DNA of 64,000 bases, taken from NCBI GenBank assembly GCA_022402465.1, contig JAKRSH010000040.1, forward strand, positions 1 to 64,000, written 5' to 3'. Origin of the DNA: Leptospiraceae bacterium (GTDB taxonomy: Bacteria; Spirochaetota; Leptospiria; Leptospirales; Leptospiraceae). The translations under genes and the position numbers were made by a program. The notes below the pieces were generated by a model, which saw nothing but the letters and a program-made list of their open reading frames with translations, had not been told where the DNA came from and did no database searches. The number at the start of each line of letters is the position of its first letter. Position 1 is the first letter of the stretch. Below, in pieces: positions 16,980-26,079 of the stretch.

Positions 16980-18963
16980 TTATATTAACTTCTGTTCCTT
17001 TTCCTTTTTTACTTTTAAATTGAATTCTTCCCTTATGTGCATCAATTATATATTGGCAAAGATATATCCCCATTCCACTTCCTGTTTCGTTAGCTGTTCC
17101 AGGAATACTTTTCATCATTCCTTGAGATTTTAACTCCTTGAGTTGATGCTCTGTCATTCCTATTCCATTATCATGGATGGTAATCACTTTATTTTTAGAT
17201 GATGATTTAAAATTAATATCTATGCTTTGATTCACATAACTATACTTAATTGAATTAGCCAATAGATTTGATAATACTTGCTTAAACAAATTTACATCTA
17301 CAGAAACAGTATCAGAATCTGAAACATGAGGAATAATAGAAATATTCTTCGCAAGATAGAAAGGTTTTAATTCATCTAGAACATTTTGAATATAAACCCT
17401 CAAGAATACTTCTTCTTTATGAATTATTAGAGAACCTGATTCGATACGGCTCATATCTAATAATTGACGAATCATGGATAAAGAAAATTTTATACTTTCA
17501 AAACAGACTTCTAAATATCTTTTCTTTTCCTGAGAAGTCTTTCGAATCTTTTTGTTATTCAAAATTTCTAACAGATTCAATACTCCTTGTAAAGGAGACC
17601 TTAAATCATGAGATACTATAGATACGAATTTATCTTTAATTTTACTAGCTTCTTCTGCTTTTTCTTTTTCTAGTTTAAACTCTTTAGTTCTTTGAATTAC
17701 TTTTTCTTCTAATCCAATGTTTGTGCTGAGTAAAGACTCACTTAGCTTTTCAACTTGCGATAAGGCTGATGTAAATTTGATTGATATTACAATAGAATGG
17801 GAAAATAAAAATACCATTAAACCCTGAGGGAATATAAAGGCAGTACGTACCAAGGTCAATGAATGAAGAATATCATTTAAAATACCTACAAAGAATATTA
17901 CTGTTCCTATAAATATAATTTGTGCTCCTTCTCTGCTTAGTTTCACTGCTTTATAAAATACTAATAAAAAATAAAACATAGAGAGCAAAGTAAAAATATG
18001 ATAGTATGGGATTGTAAAAGTATAGACTTCACTTCCTGTTAAAATCACTATAGATGAGAAACTAATGGCAAAAAACCATATAATTTGCATCATACGTTTA
18101 TGAAAATCTTCAGAGAAAACTAAGTATAAAAAATTACTAAATAGAGGCACTGCTAAATAGTAACTTAAATATTCTATTCGATTTAATATTAAAAAAGTAT
18201 CTTTAGGGAAAATTTGATTCAAAAATTTTTCATCAAAAACTAAAAGATGAAAAACTACTGATAAACAAAAGAGACTAAAAACCAAAGCTGACTTATCTTT
18301 CTTGCGAATTAAGAATATAGCTATATGATAAATAAACATTGTAAACAAGCATCCATAAATGAATAATGAATTGAACATCTTTTGTTCACGAATATCCCGT
18401 ATAACTTTCTCCTTCCCTATATAAATTGAATACCAATATCCACCATCTCTATTGTGAAAGTTAGAGATGTGAATTACTATTTCAATCTTTGAGTTGAGTT
18501 CTAAAGAGTCAGTAATTAAAGGGAAAAATTGTGGCTTACTAGTTTCTTGGATCTTACCTACCTTGCCATTTGATGCGACCTTATGACCATTTACAAACAT
18601 AGAATAAGCAGTTCCCATTTCAGAAAGCTTGAAAACATAACGTGATTTATATTTATCAGGTAATAGAATAGACAATCTGTAAGTAGCAAATCCAAATCTG
18701 GATCCATACGTATCGTTCCAAATTCCTGGAACGAAGATATATTTAGGAGTATGCATGTCTTTTTGGGAGGCGAAACCCGAATCTATAAGTTCATTGGGGT
18801 AAAATTCCCATTCTCCGTCTAATGCAACTGCAAAATTATCGGAATCCCAATTTCTCAAATCCATAATTCCTTTAACTGCTTTAGGTTGAGTAGCAATCTT
18901 ACTGCTGCAGGATAAACTCAAAAGCAAAAGTAAAGAAATTGCAATAATAGCTTTCATATTCAT
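16963..18963 (-). CDS. 7TMR-DISM sensor histidine kinase with lipoprotein-type N-terminus
   Basis: A 666-residue membrane kinase. A signal ending L-S-L-S-C puts a lipobox cysteine at residue 19. Residues about 35-190 form a jelly-roll extracellular domain (7TMR-DISMED2-like, with D-G-E-W-E-F-Y-P and Y-G-S-R-F-G-F-A-T-Y-R). Seven hydrophobic spans follow at about 197-400. Then come a coiled coil, the HisKA H-box S-H-D-L-R-S-P with H452, and the ATPase (N-box L-L-A-N-S-I-K-Y-S, G1 D-N-G-I-G-M, G2 G-S-G-M-G-I). The outer domain suggests a carbohydrate or other small ligand. A lipid-anchored N-terminus on such a receptor is unusual. The convergent response regulator gene overlaps by 17 bases. Confidence 0.9.
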   Translation of the reverse strand: MNMKAIIAISLLLLLSLSCSSKIATQPKAVKGIMDLRNWDSDNFAVALDGEWEFYPNELIDSGFASQKDMHTPKYIFVPGIWNDTYGSRFGFATYRLSILLPDKYKSRYVFKLSEMGTAYSMFVNGHKVASNGKVGKIQETSKPQFFPLITDSLELNSKIEIVIHISNFHNRDGGYWYSIYIGKEKVIRDIREQKMFNSLFIYGCLFTMFIYHIAIFLIRKKDKSALVFSLFCLSVVFHLLVFDEKFLNQIFPKDTFLILNRIEYLSYYLAVPLFSNFLYLVFSEDFHKRMMQIIWFFAISFSSIVILTGSEVYTFTIPYYHIFTLLSMFYFLLVFYKAVKLSREGAQIIFIGTVIFFVGILNDILHSLTLVRTAFIFPQGLMVFLFSHSIVISIKFTSALSQVEKLSESLLSTNIGLEEKVIQRTKEFKLEKEKAEEASKIKDKFVSIVSHDLRSPLQGVLNLLEILNNKKIRKTSQEKKRYLEVCFESIKFSLSMIRQLLDMSRIESGSLIIHKEEVFLRVYIQNVLDELKPFYLAKNISIIPHVSDSDTVSVDVNLFKQVLSNLLANSIKYSYVNQSIDINFKSSSKNKVITIHDNGIGMTEHQLKELKSQGMMKSIPGTANETGSGMGIYLCQYIIDAHKGRIQFKSKKGKGTEVNIIIPSK

Positions 18964-19202
18964 ATTTATGATGCAATTCTAGATTTGAAAATTCTAAATC
19001 CCTCTGTACTATTCAATTTTTTTCCAACGAATTGTATTTTCAAAAATTTTAATCTTGTAGAGTATACTAAGTAGATAGAACAAGCTTAAGCAAGAAATTT
19101 CTCTCGTTTTGTATGAAATTTCAATAAATATCATAAAAATTTAATCTTACATGAACCATTTTACATATCTAAGTAAGGAATACATGATTTGTATGGATTA
19201 AT

Positions 19203-19652
19203 ATGAAACTTTCAATATCAAAAATATGCACACTTTTAATTGCAATTCTTATCATATCTCAGACAAGTTATTGTCTATTGACAACCAAAGATTCAAGCCA
19301 AAACAATCGCAATGAAACTCTTGGTCCAAATTCACGAGCCTTTCAGAAGATTGTGGAACAGAACTTTGTTGGCAAATGGCAGGGTCAATATATAGACAAG
19401 CAGGCTAGACTTATCTCTTTAGAGTTGAATGTAAAATCTTTAGGTGACAATCAATTTCAATGCATTTTATCCGTACCAAATGAACCCATTCGAGTTTTCT
19501 CAACTAGTTACCAATTTGGAAGAAATACAATTGAAGGTGATGGTTTTCTTATGAGTCCGATCACAGGTGGGTTTGCTGACGTTGCACTGGAGAACCACCC
19601 TCTTTTTCAAAACCAAGAAGCAATTAAATTTACGCTTGTTCCAGATCCATAG
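19203..19652 (+). CDS. small putative lipoprotein
   Basis: A 149-residue protein with a hydrophobic leader ending Q-T-S-Y-C, a plausible spirochaete lipobox with cysteine 24. The mature part holds F-V-G-K-W-Q-G-Q-Y and a series of beta-strands, as in small lipocalin-like or DUF-type domains, but I recognise no family. It precedes another secreted protein gene on the same strand after 34 bases, so the two are probably co-transcribed. Function unknown. Confidence 0.65.
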   Translation: MKLSISKICTLLIAILIISQTSYCLLTTKDSSQNNRNETLGPNSRAFQKIVEQNFVGKWQGQYIDKQARLISLELNVKSLGDNQFQCILSVPNEPIRVFSTSYQFGRNTIEGDGFLMSPITGGFADVALENHPLFQNQEAIKFTLVPDP

Positions 19653-19686
19653 AGAATTTTATAAAGATAAACGGGTATTTTATTCC

Positions 19687-20769
19687 ATGAAATTTATAAT
19701 ATTAAAAACTTTTCAACGTATTTTCCTTCTTCCTTTAATTCTGATTCCAATTTCGATAAGCACCTTATTTGCCCAAGGAATTCCCCAAGAAAATGATTCG
19801 TTCAACCTTGAAGAAAAACAAAATAACCAAGAAATTAAAGATCCTTTTGAAAAATCAAATTCCAAGTTAAAATATTTTTCCATTAATCCTGGAGTCACCT
19901 TAGAAAGTGTAACAGTGGATATTTCAGGTAGAGGTAATAATGCAACCATGACCCAAGAAGGTCCTGGTGAATTTACATGGATGTTCGATGTGAAATCAAG
20001 AGACTTTCAGATTTCACAATATGTTGGCATTCATTTACTTCTTCACAATTCAAATTTCTACTTAAATAATCAATTTGTAGCGCGACCAGCTGAATTTAGT
20101 TCTCCAGAGGAAGATTCATCAACTAACAGTGGTCCCAGTGGAAATCGAATTAAACAAGATGTTAATACTCGCATGCAAGGATTCTATTCTATGACTATGC
20201 CAATTTTATATCTTGGAGAAGAGGGTTCAGACAATTATAGACTAGGTTTTGGCTTTGGACCATCGAATATTCGTTTGAATGGACAAGTAGACTTTCAAAA
20301 TCCTAATATTTCAGCGACCTATCTTCTATCAGATATCTCGAATCGAGAGAATTTTCTTAATACTGTAACAACCATACAATTTTTAACAGGAAATATATCT
20401 CCTACTTCTGGAGATCCTACTGTAAGTTATTTGATTGGAAATCTTTCTACGGGAAGAAATTTGGAAGCCTTAGGTTTGTATTATGCGGCAAATGACTTGT
20501 TGAAACCAGACCCTTTGGCTTTTTACTTCTTATCATCGACACCAGGACTCTACACGCCCTTAGAAGCTTTAACCTTAGCTAGCTTATCTAGATCCCAAGT
20601 GAACATTGCGAAGCGAAATGCATTTGCCTTCTTGTTCTTCTTTGAGACTCCCAAATTTGGACCAGTAAAGTTTCGGCTATCTTTCGGTGGTCCAATTTTC
20701 AAAGAGAATGGCTATACCTACGAATTTCGAACCTTTCATCTAGCCCTCTTTGCTCCTATTGAATTCTAA
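19687..20769 (+). CDS. hypothetical secreted / outer-membrane protein
   Basis: A 360-residue protein with a clear signal peptide (about 28 residues, ending S-T-L-F-A-Q). The mature part has long amphipathic strands and glycine-rich turns, including Y-R-L-G-F-G-F-G and K-F-R-L-S-F-G-G, which suggest an outer-membrane barrel. I chose ATG 19687 since it starts the signal peptide; the frame is open 40 codons upstream inside the preceding gene. I recognise no family. It probably forms a unit with the lipoprotein upstream. Confidence 0.65.
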   Translation: MKFIILKTFQRIFLLPLILIPISISTLFAQGIPQENDSFNLEEKQNNQEIKDPFEKSNSKLKYFSINPGVTLESVTVDISGRGNNATMTQEGPGEFTWMFDVKSRDFQISQYVGIHLLLHNSNFYLNNQFVARPAEFSSPEEDSSTNSGPSGNRIKQDVNTRMQGFYSMTMPILYLGEEGSDNYRLGFGFGPSNIRLNGQVDFQNPNISATYLLSDISNRENFLNTVTTIQFLTGNISPTSGDPTVSYLIGNLSTGRNLEALGLYYAANDLLKPDPLAFYFLSSTPGLYTPLEALTLASLSRSQVNIAKRNAFAFLFFFETPKFGPVKFRLSFGGPIFKENGYTYEFRTFHLALFAPIEF

Positions 20770-20880
20770 ATAGAGCATTTTTTCCTACGGAAATTCTTAA
20801 AAAGGCCGATTTTAGTATTAGAATAGAAAATTCATTTGACAATTATGTCACATTGGGCATTTCTAGCTAAGAGAGGATCT

Positions 20881-21036
20881 ATGTTTTATTTACTTCTAGC
20901 CCTACTCTATGAAGACTTAGTAGCAGGTCGTATGGACCAACTGCAATATGAAGAAAATATTGTTTTGCTTGCTTTGGACCATGACCGCCTGAAAGCAGAA
21001 GAGTCTAAAGCGGAACATGCAAAATCAGCCGCCTAA
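20881..21036 (+). CDS. very small hypothetical protein
   Basis: A 51-residue protein with a short hydrophobic N-terminus (M-F-Y-L-L-L-A-L-L-Y-E-D-L-V-A-G-R-M) and a charged helical tail. AGAGAGGA lies just before the ATG at 20881, though the spacing of 3-4 bases is short. An earlier ATG at 20845 or TTG at 20836 would lengthen it; TTGACA at 20836 may instead be a -35 box. It lies upstream of the Amt-PP2C gene on the same strand. I recognise no family. Confidence 0.5.
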   Translation: MFYLLLALLYEDLVAGRMDQLQYEENIVLLALDHDRLKAEESKAEHAKSAA

Positions 21037-21177
21037 TTCTGATTAATTACTTTTCCTTTCCAAAGAGAATAATTTGAAACGATAAAAATCCAATTTTTTT
21101 ACTAAATATTTTATTTCATTGAATAATTCATGTTTTTCTGACTTGCTCAAATCCAAATATTAAAGAATCTAAACCAT

Positions 21178-23307
21178 ATGCTCCAAGGTAAATTTGATAT
21201 CCTCTGGCTAATTATCTGCTCAGGGCTTGTATTCTTTATGCAAGCGGGATTTCTTTGTCTAGAGTCTGGACTTACCAGAACCAAAAATTCAATTAACGTA
21301 GCTATCAAAAATATTACGGATTTTGGAATTGCTACTATTGTATATTACTCAGTCGGATTCGGATTGATGTATGGAATTAGCTATGATGGAAGAATTGGCA
21401 TAAATAATTTCATGCCTAATTTTTCCTCAACAGAACCTCAGATTCCTGTCTTCTTTTTATTCCAACTGATGTTTTGTGGAACAGCGGCTACCATAGTCTC
21501 AGGTGCTGTTGCTGAACGAATGAAATTCAGCGCATATATAATTGTCACAACTTTAATTTCATCATCTATCTATCCTATTTTTGGCCACTGGGCTTGGGGC
21601 AAAAATTTATCTAATTTTACAGAACCAACAGGTTGGCTCGCAAAACTCGGATTTGTTGATTTTGCAGGCTCTACCATTGTTCATAGTGTAGGTGGCTGGG
21701 TTGGTTTAGTTGCTATGATTATCATAGGCAGCAGGACAGGCAAGTTCGGCAAGAATGGTGAAGTGCGCAATATCACTGGTCACAACCTTCCCATAGCTAT
21801 GCTTGGAACATTAATTCTATGGTTCGGATGGATAGGTTTCAATGGTGGTAGCACTCTTTCTTTTTCTGCCAAAATTCCTAGCATACTCGCAAATACCATG
21901 TTAGCTGCTTCTGGCGGAATGGCTTCTGCACTTATCTATGGTTGGATTAGAATGAGATATGCCGAAGCAACTCTTCCCCTTAATGGAGCCTTAGCTGGAC
22001 TAGTAGCCATTACAGCATCTTGTCATGCAGTGAGTTCTTCGGATTCAATAATAATTGGAATTGTTGCTGGGATATTAATGTTTGAGACAAGAAATATCAT
22101 CAATCGATTTCAACTTGATGATGCAGTTGGGGCGATTCCAGTCCACTTAACAGGTGGTATATGGGGAACAATAGCTGTAGGAATTTTTGGCAATTTTGAA
22201 TTATTGGGAACTGGATTAGATCGTATTTCCCAAATTAATATCCAATTGCTTGGTATTTCTGTATGTGCAGTTTTTTCTTTTGGTTTGAGTTTTGTTATCT
22301 TAAGCTTAGTAAATCATTTTTATCCACTTCGAGTATCTGTTGAGAGCGAAAGACAAGGACTCAATTACGCAGAACACAGAGCAAGCACCGAACTTACTGA
22401 TTTATTTCTTGAGATGGAATACCAAAAACAAACAGGAGACCTAAGTTCGAATCTCACCATAGAGCCCTTTACAGAAGTTGGTCAGATAGCAGAAAGATAT
22501 AATCTAGTTTTAGATAAAATTCGATCCAATATCAAAGAAAAAGAAGATTTAACCAGCCAACTTGAGGCAAATTTAAAAAATATCCAAAGTGATCTTTCAA
22601 CAGCTAGCAAAATCCAATCAAGTATATTATCCCAAGAAGATCGCATCATTGGAGGACTTGAAGTTGGCATAAGATACATTCCACTAACGGAAGTTGGTGG
22701 AGACTTTTTTCATATAACTGAACTTCGCCCAGGTATAGTTCGTTTTTTCTTAGCAGATGCGACTGGGCATGGAGTGCAAGCTGCCTTAATCACTATGGTA
22801 ATTAAAACCCTTTATGAATCCTTGAACAAATCTGTATATTCTGTCCATGAAATGCTTTATTATTTGAATAATGAATTCATTTCATCTTTTCAAAACTTAA
22901 ACCAATTCTTTACATGCATTATTGCTGACATAGATACAAAAAGAAATCTCATCAAATACTCATCAGCTGGTCATAACAATCAATATCTAATTAGTGATGG
23001 CAAGCTAACAAAATTACCAAAAAAAGGAAGAATGATTGGAGTCTTAAGAGATTCTAAATATTCTGCACAAGAACTTGATTTTCGAATCAACGATCAGTTG
23101 TTGCTTTTTACAGATGGACTTACAGAAGAATTCAATCAAGAAAATGAAGAATTCGGTGAACAAAGATTAGATGAAATTATCAAGAACAAAGGGAATATTG
23201 CAATTAGCAAATATTTGGATACTATCCTTAGCCTACAGAGTGACTTCCTCAAGGGAATAGCCTTACAAGATGATACAACAATTTTGGGTATACATCGTAA
23301 GATTTAA
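21178..23307 (+). CDS. ammonium transporter (Amt) fused to a PP2C/RsbU-type phosphatase
   Basis: A 709-residue fusion. Residues 1-385 are an Amt/Rh channel with the usual 11 spans; the conduction residues are all there: D161, H169 and H323 (equivalents of the AmtB Asp and twin histidines). Residues about 386-480 form a helical linker beginning G-L-N-Y-A-E-H and a HAMP-like stretch, as in other Amt signalling fusions. Residues 480-709 are a SpoIIE/RsbU-type PP2C with the metal residues D509 (V-G-G-D-F-F), D527 (A-D-A-T-G-H-G), D646 (F-T-D-G-L-T-E) and D698-D699. Both halves look active. It probably senses ammonium and dephosphorylates an anti-sigma antagonist or similar partner, which is not next to it. 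Confidence 0.93.
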   Translation: MLQGKFDILWLIICSGLVFFMQAGFLCLESGLTRTKNSINVAIKNITDFGIATIVYYSVGFGLMYGISYDGRIGINNFMPNFSSTEPQIPVFFLFQLMFCGTAATIVSGAVAERMKFSAYIIVTTLISSSIYPIFGHWAWGKNLSNFTEPTGWLAKLGFVDFAGSTIVHSVGGWVGLVAMIIIGSRTGKFGKNGEVRNITGHNLPIAMLGTLILWFGWIGFNGGSTLSFSAKIPSILANTMLAASGGMASALIYGWIRMRYAEATLPLNGALAGLVAITASCHAVSSSDSIIIGIVAGILMFETRNIINRFQLDDAVGAIPVHLTGGIWGTIAVGIFGNFELLGTGLDRISQINIQLLGISVCAVFSFGLSFVILSLVNHFYPLRVSVESERQGLNYAEHRASTELTDLFLEMEYQKQTGDLSSNLTIEPFTEVGQIAERYNLVLDKIRSNIKEKEDLTSQLEANLKNIQSDLSTASKIQSSILSQEDRIIGGLEVGIRYIPLTEVGGDFFHITELRPGIVRFFLADATGHGVQAALITMVIKTLYESLNKSVYSVHEMLYYLNNEFISSFQNLNQFFTCIIADIDTKRNLIKYSSAGHNNQYLISDGKLTKLPKKGRMIGVLRDSKYSAQELDFRINDQLLLFTDGLTEEFNQENEEFGEQRLDEIIKNKGNIAISKYLDTILSLQSDFLKGIALQDDTTILGIHRKI

Positions 23308-23382
23308 TTTTTCTATCTTTAGCTTATTCTTTTTTTATAATATATTTGACAAACTTCCTTACACCATTTTTACATAAAAATT

Positions 23383-23664
23383 ATGAAAAAACAAATACTT
23401 ATTAGTTTAATCCTTGGATCTGCTTTATTTCTTTCAGTAGATCTTTCAGCAAAATGTTTTAACTTCTCCAAAGCTAAAGATGTTTCCATCTGTGTTGATG
23501 GAAATGACAACAAAGCCCGTGGAATTGCAAAGGCTGCCTGTAAGCAAAACACAGGAAGTGACTGTGGAAATGTAACTGGCTATTCAGGTTCGAGTTGCAA
23601 TTCGGGAAAGGTTAAATGCGTAGATGCTTCAGGCAAGAACCAAAAGAAAATCTCGGTTGATTGA
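23383..23664 (+). CDS. small secreted cysteine-rich protein
   Basis: A 93-residue protein with a signal peptide of about 23 residues (ending L-S-A-K). The mature part has six cysteines (25, 37, 53, 61, 72, 79) in 70 residues, enough for three disulfides, and many Gly, Ser and Lys. I recognise no family. It is followed after about 35 bases by a strong terminator, so it is transcribed alone or with the gene upstream. TTGACA at 23346-23351 may be its -35 box. Probably periplasmic or exported. Confidence 0.68.
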   Translation: MKKQILISLILGSALFLSVDLSAKCFNFSKAKDVSICVDGNDNKARGIAKAACKQNTGSDCGNVTGYSGSSCNSGKVKCVDASGKNQKKISVD

Positions 23665-23700
23665 TTCCATAAACCATCCAATTTCTAAGTTCTGAATATA

Positions 23701-23732
23701 AAAGATTCCAAGTCCAATCTTGGAATCTTTTT
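23701..23732 (+). terminator. rho-independent terminator
   Basis: AAAGATTCCAAG and CTTGGAATCTTT form a perfect 12-bp stem around TCCAAT; the 3' arm itself ends in T, followed by TTC. It lies 36 bases after the cysteine-rich protein gene. Confidence 0.85.
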
Positions 23733-23815
23733 CTAATTTCTAGAAACCTTTCTGACTTGATCCCTTGTCCTAACAATTTACCTTGACTGCATACTATAAA
23801 TAGGATGGACAATTC

Positions 23816-24994
23816 ATGAGCAATGCACCTGTTCTGGACAGCATACAAGCGGACAATAAGAAACTATTTCTACAATTTGGAGGCCAAGGCTCTCCTTGGA
23901 TCAAAGAACTTTCCAAGCTCTACAGTGAACCTAGTCTTAAAGATTTTTTTGAAATTACATTTTCTACAATAGCGAAAGAAGTAAAGAGAGCCAATCACCC
24001 TAGCTTCTTCGACCAAGGTTTTGATCTAAAATCCTGGTTAGAAAATCCTGACTCAGCCCCATCAGATGATTATTTATGCAGAGCCGCGATTTCTGTTCCA
24101 ACCATCATGGCAACACAAGTTGGTAATTATTTATTTCTAGCCCACAATGGATACACTGCAGAAAGATTGATACCACTTACAGCTGGAGCATCTGGCCATA
24201 GCCAGGGAATTATTGCAGCCTGCTTAATTGCACTTGGTAAATCTGGGGAAGATTTTCTAAAGGCTTATTCAGATTTTCTATCTTTTGAATTCTGGATGGG
24301 TTTTAGAGGGCAGGAAGCTTATCCCAATTTTCATGTAAGCCAAGATCTTATTGATAAAAATCTTGCAAATGGAGATAAAAATCCAGCTCCTATGGTTGCT
24401 GTAATCGGTTACAACAAAGAAGAGTTAGAACAAAGAGTAAATCAATTTAATAAAGAAAAGAATTTAGATGAAAAGACTTCAGTTTACATAAGTTTATATA
24501 ACACACCTGATTCGATGATCTTATCTACTATGCCTGAATCTTTATTAGCTTTTAGATCACATTTCAAAGCTGAAATGGATGAAAGAAAAGCTAAGTTCGT
24601 ATATTTAAAGACTACTGCTCCCTTTCATTGTCCTTTTATGAATTCAACCTGGCCTGAATTTAAATCTAAAGATTATGATTACCTTGCCTTCAATTATAAG
24701 GGTTCCGATTTGAAAGTTCCTGTTTATGGAATTTATGATGGAAAGAACTTACAAGAAGTGGAAGATCTCAAAGAAAGACTCTTCAAAACAGTACTCATTG
24801 AACCTTTGTATTGGGACAAGGCTATTTCTCCATTGTGGACTGATGCTTCTATCTCTACAATTCTAGACTTCGGTCCTTCAACTGTAAGCCAAAAGTTAAG
24901 CGGTGGACACTTAAAGGCTAAGGAAATTGAAAAGCAATCGCTTTCTGCATCTAGCCCCAAAGAAATAAAAGTTCTTCTCGGAACGAAAGAGTAG
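23816..24994 (+). CDS. acyltransferase-domain protein (malonyl/acyl-CoA:ACP transferase-like)
   Basis: A 392-residue protein with the FabD/polyketide acyltransferase fold. F-G-G-Q-G is at 21-25, the active serine S129 sits in G-H-S-Q-G (127-131), and the partner histidine is in A-P-F-H-C-P-F-M. The spacing and long N-terminus resemble the starter/malonyl transferase domain of type I fatty-acid synthase rather than the usual 310-residue FabD. It should load an acyl group onto a carrier protein in lipid synthesis. It stands alone between a terminator and a stem-loop, so is probably a single transcript. The exact acyl substrate is not clear. Confidence 0.8.
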   Translation: MSNAPVLDSIQADNKKLFLQFGGQGSPWIKELSKLYSEPSLKDFFEITFSTIAKEVKRANHPSFFDQGFDLKSWLENPDSAPSDDYLCRAAISVPTIMATQVGNYLFLAHNGYTAERLIPLTAGASGHSQGIIAACLIALGKSGEDFLKAYSDFLSFEFWMGFRGQEAYPNFHVSQDLIDKNLANGDKNPAPMVAVIGYNKEELEQRVNQFNKEKNLDEKTSVYISLYNTPDSMILSTMPESLLAFRSHFKAEMDERKAKFVYLKTTAPFHCPFMNSTWPEFKSKDYDYLAFNYKGSDLKVPVYGIYDGKNLQEVEDLKERLFKTVLIEPLYWDKAISPLWTDASISTILDFGPSTVSQKLSGGHLKAKEIEKQSLSASSPKEIKVLLGTKE

Positions 24995-25005
24995 ATTCAT
25001 TGAGC

Positions 25006-25043
25006 GCAGTGTACCCGTTAGTATTTCTAATTGGGCACACTGC
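25006..25043. promoter_or_regulatory. large imperfect palindrome before the WYL regulator gene
   Basis: GCAGTGTACCC and GGGCACACTGC form an 11-bp stem with one mismatch; TTAG and CTAA can extend it inside. It is followed by TATAAT at 25059-25064, a perfect -10 box only 10 bases before the ATG. It can be a terminator of the preceding gene, or an operator of the following one. Confidence 0.5.
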
Positions 25044-25074
25044 AAAAGTAGCGATTTTTATAATACGATAAAAG

Positions 25075-26079
25075 ATGAATCCTAAAACTCGAGAAACAGC
25101 CTTAAGACTAAATTTAATTCGCCTAATCAGCACAAGTCCCAATGGTCTTTCATTTGATGAATTGAAGAAGGCTTCTGGAATTGAATCAGAATCAGAGTTA
25201 AAAAAGGCCTTAGGCAAGCTGTACATGATAGGAACGTATCCGTACACCCCTTTAGATTATCTTGAATTAGAGTATGATGGATCCAGAGTTCGCTTACTCA
25301 TTCCACAAAATATTGACAAAACAATCGTACTCACTTCAAGAGAATGGATACTACTAAGAGATTCTTTAGAGTCAGAACTTTCTGAAAATTCTTCCACTTT
25401 GATCAAATCGGAATCTCTTGCCATAGAGAATCTTTTAGATAAAATCAAGAAAATTCTTCCTTATAACACAATTGAATCTTTCGCAGGTATGAAGAAACTC
25501 ATCCGAGATTCTATAGCTAAGAAAAAATCCTTAGAATTTAAATACAAAACAAGAGAGGATCAAAGCGATCCAAAAGAACAGAGGATCGAAATCAGAAAGG
25601 TCGATCCTTGGTATCTTTTAGAATCAAGCATAGACTATCTAGTAGGATTTTGTCATTCACGCAAAGATACAAGAGTATTTCGATTAGAATCCATTTTCGA
25701 AATAAAAGCTACAGAATCTTCCTTTGATATACCAAATGATCAACTAACACAAAAAGCAATTGACCAATTCCAAAGATTCCTCATAAGTTCCAATGATGAT
25801 TCTAAGCTTGCTACTATCTGGCATACTAGGGAATCCTTTTATCATTTAAATCTTCTTTTTGACTTAACTTTAACTAAAAATTCCAAGAGTATCAATGGAA
25901 TTGATTTGATTCAATCCCAATGTAAAATTCGCGACCCAAAATGGTTCTTAGAAAGCATACTGCCCTTTTTGCCTGACGTTATCATACATGAACCTCTAGA
26001 ACTTAAGGAACAGCTCATGGAATACATTCGTAATTCGAGACAGAGAAAATTTCTCGAAAATTATTTAAGTCCACTATGA
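25075..26079 (+). CDS. WYL-domain protein, PafB/C-like transcriptional regulator
   Basis: A 334-residue protein. The first 80 residues look like a winged-helix domain (G-L-S-F-D-E-L-K-K-A-S-G-I). A WYL domain spans about 140-230, with the signature D-P-W-Y-L-L-E and a following Y-L-V-G-F-C-H and R-V-F-R-L-E-S-I. WYL proteins are DNA-binding regulators that sense nucleic acids or nucleotides. Its stop overlaps the ispE ATG by 4 bases (ATGA), so the regulator is part of the core operon. The -10-like TATAAT lies so close to the ATG that the mRNA would have almost no leader. Confidence 0.85.
   Translation: MNPKTRETALRLNLIRLISTSPNGLSFDELKKASGIESESELKKALGKLYMIGTYPYTPLDYLELEYDGSRVRLLIPQNIDKTIVLTSREWILLRDSLESELSENSSTLIKSESLAIENLLDKIKKILPYNTIESFAGMKKLIRDSIAKKKSLEFKYKTREDQSDPKEQRIEIRKVDPWYLLESSIDYLVGFCHSRKDTRVFRLESIFEIKATESSFDIPNDQLTQKAIDQFQRFLISSNDDSKLATIWHTRESFYHLNLLFDLTLTKNSKSINGIDLIQSQCKIRDPKWFLESILPFLPDVIIHEPLELKEQLMEYIRNSRQRKFLENYLSPL

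Noticed and set aside
21037-21177. Sigma-54 promoter before the Amt-PP2C gene
   Set aside because: No TGG-N10-TGC pair with correct spacing is present in the gap.
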